Shown: positions 6,297 through 7,541 of the stretch, one piece after another
How positions within the stretch are numbered: the first letter of the stretch is position 1
How the letters are laid out: each line of letters starts with the position of its first letter
From: Chloroflexota bacterium
GTDB taxonomy: Bacteria; Chloroflexota; Anaerolineae; Anaerolineales; Anaerolineaceae
Direction: 5' to 3'
Length of the DNA: 7,541 bases
Assembly: GCA_019136175.1 (NCBI GenBank)
Contig: JAGVUS010000176.1
Coordinates: 1-7,541, forward strand
Notes under the pieces: generated by a model
Seen by the model: the letters and a program-made list of their open reading frames with translations, nothing else
What the model was told of the DNA's origin: nothing
Database searches by the model: none
Program-made: the position numbers and the translations under genes

Positions 6297-7541
6297 TTAC
6301 CGCATGATTGCCGGCAGGAAGACCTCGCGAAGCAACTGGGCATATGCCAGCGGGAAGTATTCCACGCCTCTGTATGGAGGGGCATCACTGCCGGACCGAC
6401 CGCCAAATACCCACAATCCGGGCAGTCCATCGGCTGGATCTGCAGAATCCAAGGGTACAAATACCCCACCATGGTTGCGGCGGGAATATTGCAGGTCGGG
6501 GAAGGAGGTGTCATAGGTGTTGGTGGCAACATCATAGGTCCAGACATCGGCAGATTCGCCTGGCCACTGTCCGCCACCAGCGAAGACCACCTTGCCTGCC
6601 ACCAATTCGATATTGAAGTCCGAGTCGAAACCGTATGCCTGACCTTCATCATATGCGCTTGGGAGGTCCAGTACGGCGGCATCGCTCCAGGTTCCGGTAC
6701 CCTCAGGATCCGCCATTACCTCGGCGCGGGTCTGGGCAACCAGGTTGGTCCCGTCAAATACCGTACCACCAAAGGCAAAGATCTTGCCATCAACCTCGGC
6801 TGCATACAGATAACTGCGCGCCAGGCTGAGGTTGCCAAGCTGGGTGAAGGCATTGGTCACCGGGTCGTAGCGATCGGTGCGGGCGAGTTCGTAGGGGGAA
6901 GCCGTGTTGCGGAACCCGCCAAATACATACACCTTGTTATTGTAAACAACCTGGGCACCCGGCGTAAATCCGGAATATGCAGCCGGAAGGGTGGTAACCA
7001 CTTCGGCAGTATTGGTCAATGGGTCATAGCACTGCACGTTCAGTGTGGTTGCACCGGCAGCATCACGTCCGCCGAAGGTGCATAGGATATCCTTTGCGCC
7101 ATCATTGACCAGGTTGACCGTGTAGTTGGAGATGGGAGTGGGCATGTCCACGCCAGTATCTGCGCAGGCACCGGTTGCCGGGTTGTACGAATAAATGGAA
7201 CCGAGCGTCGAAGCATCGCTTCGTCCACCCAGGGCATAAATCAAGCCCGTGGCAGGGAAAAACTCGGCATCATACCGGGTCCAGTCGAAGCATGCTGCCG
7301 GTCCATCCGACCATGCACCCAGGAACTCCAATGAAAAGTCCTGTGTGGTGGTCTCTCCGGCAAGGATTTCCACGCCGTCCACCTGTTCGGTAGCATACCC
7401 GTACTTGCTGGCTGTGACTGAATATACACCTTCCGGAAGTTCAAGGGTGTAATACCCGGTGGCATCGGTGGTTGTGGAGGAAAGGGCTGATACGGTTGCA
7501 TCCTGGAGTGGATTCCCGAACGTATCATAAACATATCCCTC
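6297..7541 (-). CDS. Probable secreted kelch-repeat protein with carboxypeptidase-regulatory-like domain (5' end outside window)
   Basis: The frame is open from the right edge to the TAA at 6297, giving 414 visible residues. A GTG at 7382 could be taken as a start, but it lies inside a domain and coding clearly continues upstream of it. Visible residues 1 to about 60 (GYVYDTFGNPLQDATV, then TTTDATGYYTLELPEG and YSVTASKYGYAT) match the carboxypeptidase-regulatory-like beta-sandwich common in surface proteins. From about 85 to 385 there are roughly six kelch blades, marked by IYALGGR (102-106), ILCTFGGR, VYVFGGF, IFAFGGT, VVFAGGG and LWVFGGR (376-382), several followed by a YDP.TN strand; this makes a beta-propeller, probably for binding. 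There are no catalytic motifs that I recognise. The protein ends in EVFLPAIMR, like the short hydrophobic tails of many Anaerolineae exported proteins. A signal peptide and further domains should lie in the missing N-terminus. Confidence 0.88.
   Translation of the reverse strand, partial: EGYVYDTFGNPLQDATVSALSSTTTDATGYYTLELPEGVYSVTASKYGYATEQVDGVEILAGETTTQDFSLEFLGAWSDGPAACFDWTRYDAEFFPATGLIYALGGRSDASTLGSIYSYNPATGACADTGVDMPTPISNYTVNLVNDGAKDILCTFGGRDAAGATTLNVQCYDPLTNTAEVVTTLPAAYSGFTPGAQVVYNNKVYVFGGFRNTASPYELARTDRYDPVTNAFTQLGNLSLARSYLYAAEVDGKIFAFGGTVFDGTNLVAQTRAEVMADPEGTGTWSDAAVLDLPSAYDEGQAYGFDSDFNIELVAGKVVFAGGGQWPGESADVWTYDVATNTYDTSFPDLQYSRRNHGGVFVPLDSADPADGLPGLWVFGGRSGSDAPPYRGVEYFPLAYAQLLREVFLPAIMR

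Noticed and set aside
6471..7085. 204-codon open frame on the plus strand
   Set aside because: It lies opposite the kelch blades, whose repeats are clear on the minus strand.
7380..7382. GTG at 7382 as the start of the kelch gene
   Set aside because: The same frame continues upstream to the window edge with 53 residues of a carboxypeptidase-regulatory-like domain, so the true start is outside the window.

Overview
The window looks like chromosomal DNA of a Chloroflexota bacterium, most probably class Anaerolineae. This rests on a sigma factor with the extended region-3 spacer and classic core of that phylum, a secreted-type kelch protein ending in a short hydrophobic Leu-Pro/Arg tail often seen in Anaerolineae exported proteins, and a GC-rich, protein-recognition-level resemblance to that group. 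No database search was possible, so the assignment is inference.

All five genes lie on the minus strand, so transcription runs from high to low coordinates. At the right edge (7541 to 6297) is the 3' part of a gene for a probable extracellular protein: a carboxypeptidase-regulatory-like beta-sandwich followed by about six kelch blades. An intrinsic terminator (6236-6272) closes that unit. Then comes a tightly packed cluster: dnaG primase (6201-4267), an alpha/alpha-toroid (squalene-cyclase/prenyltransferase-like) protein of unknown function (4225-3239), the primary sigma factor rpoD (3182-1500), and, 15 bp further on, a membrane receptor gene that runs off the left edge (1484 to 1). No gene-free stretch exceeds 100 bp, and I see no RNA gene, insertion sequence or CRISPR array.

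The dnaG-rpoD pairing is the core of the conserved macromolecular synthesis operon that links replication priming to housekeeping transcription. Here a toroid protein sits between the two genes and a receptor follows. Both dnaG and rpoD lack a Shine-Dalgarno sequence and carry the same arrangement, TGA plus a -10-like hexamer exactly 6 nt before the ATG, which suggests leaderless transcripts. The toroid gene, lying inside the cluster, has a good Shine-Dalgarno instead.

The most noteworthy items are a perfect 81-bp in-frame tandem duplication in the N-terminal part of rpoD, a receptor that starts with a degenerate response-regulator receiver domain fused to a transmembrane Cache-HAMP module, and the paired leaderless-type promoters. 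I found no clear defence or otherwise wholly novel system in this window.
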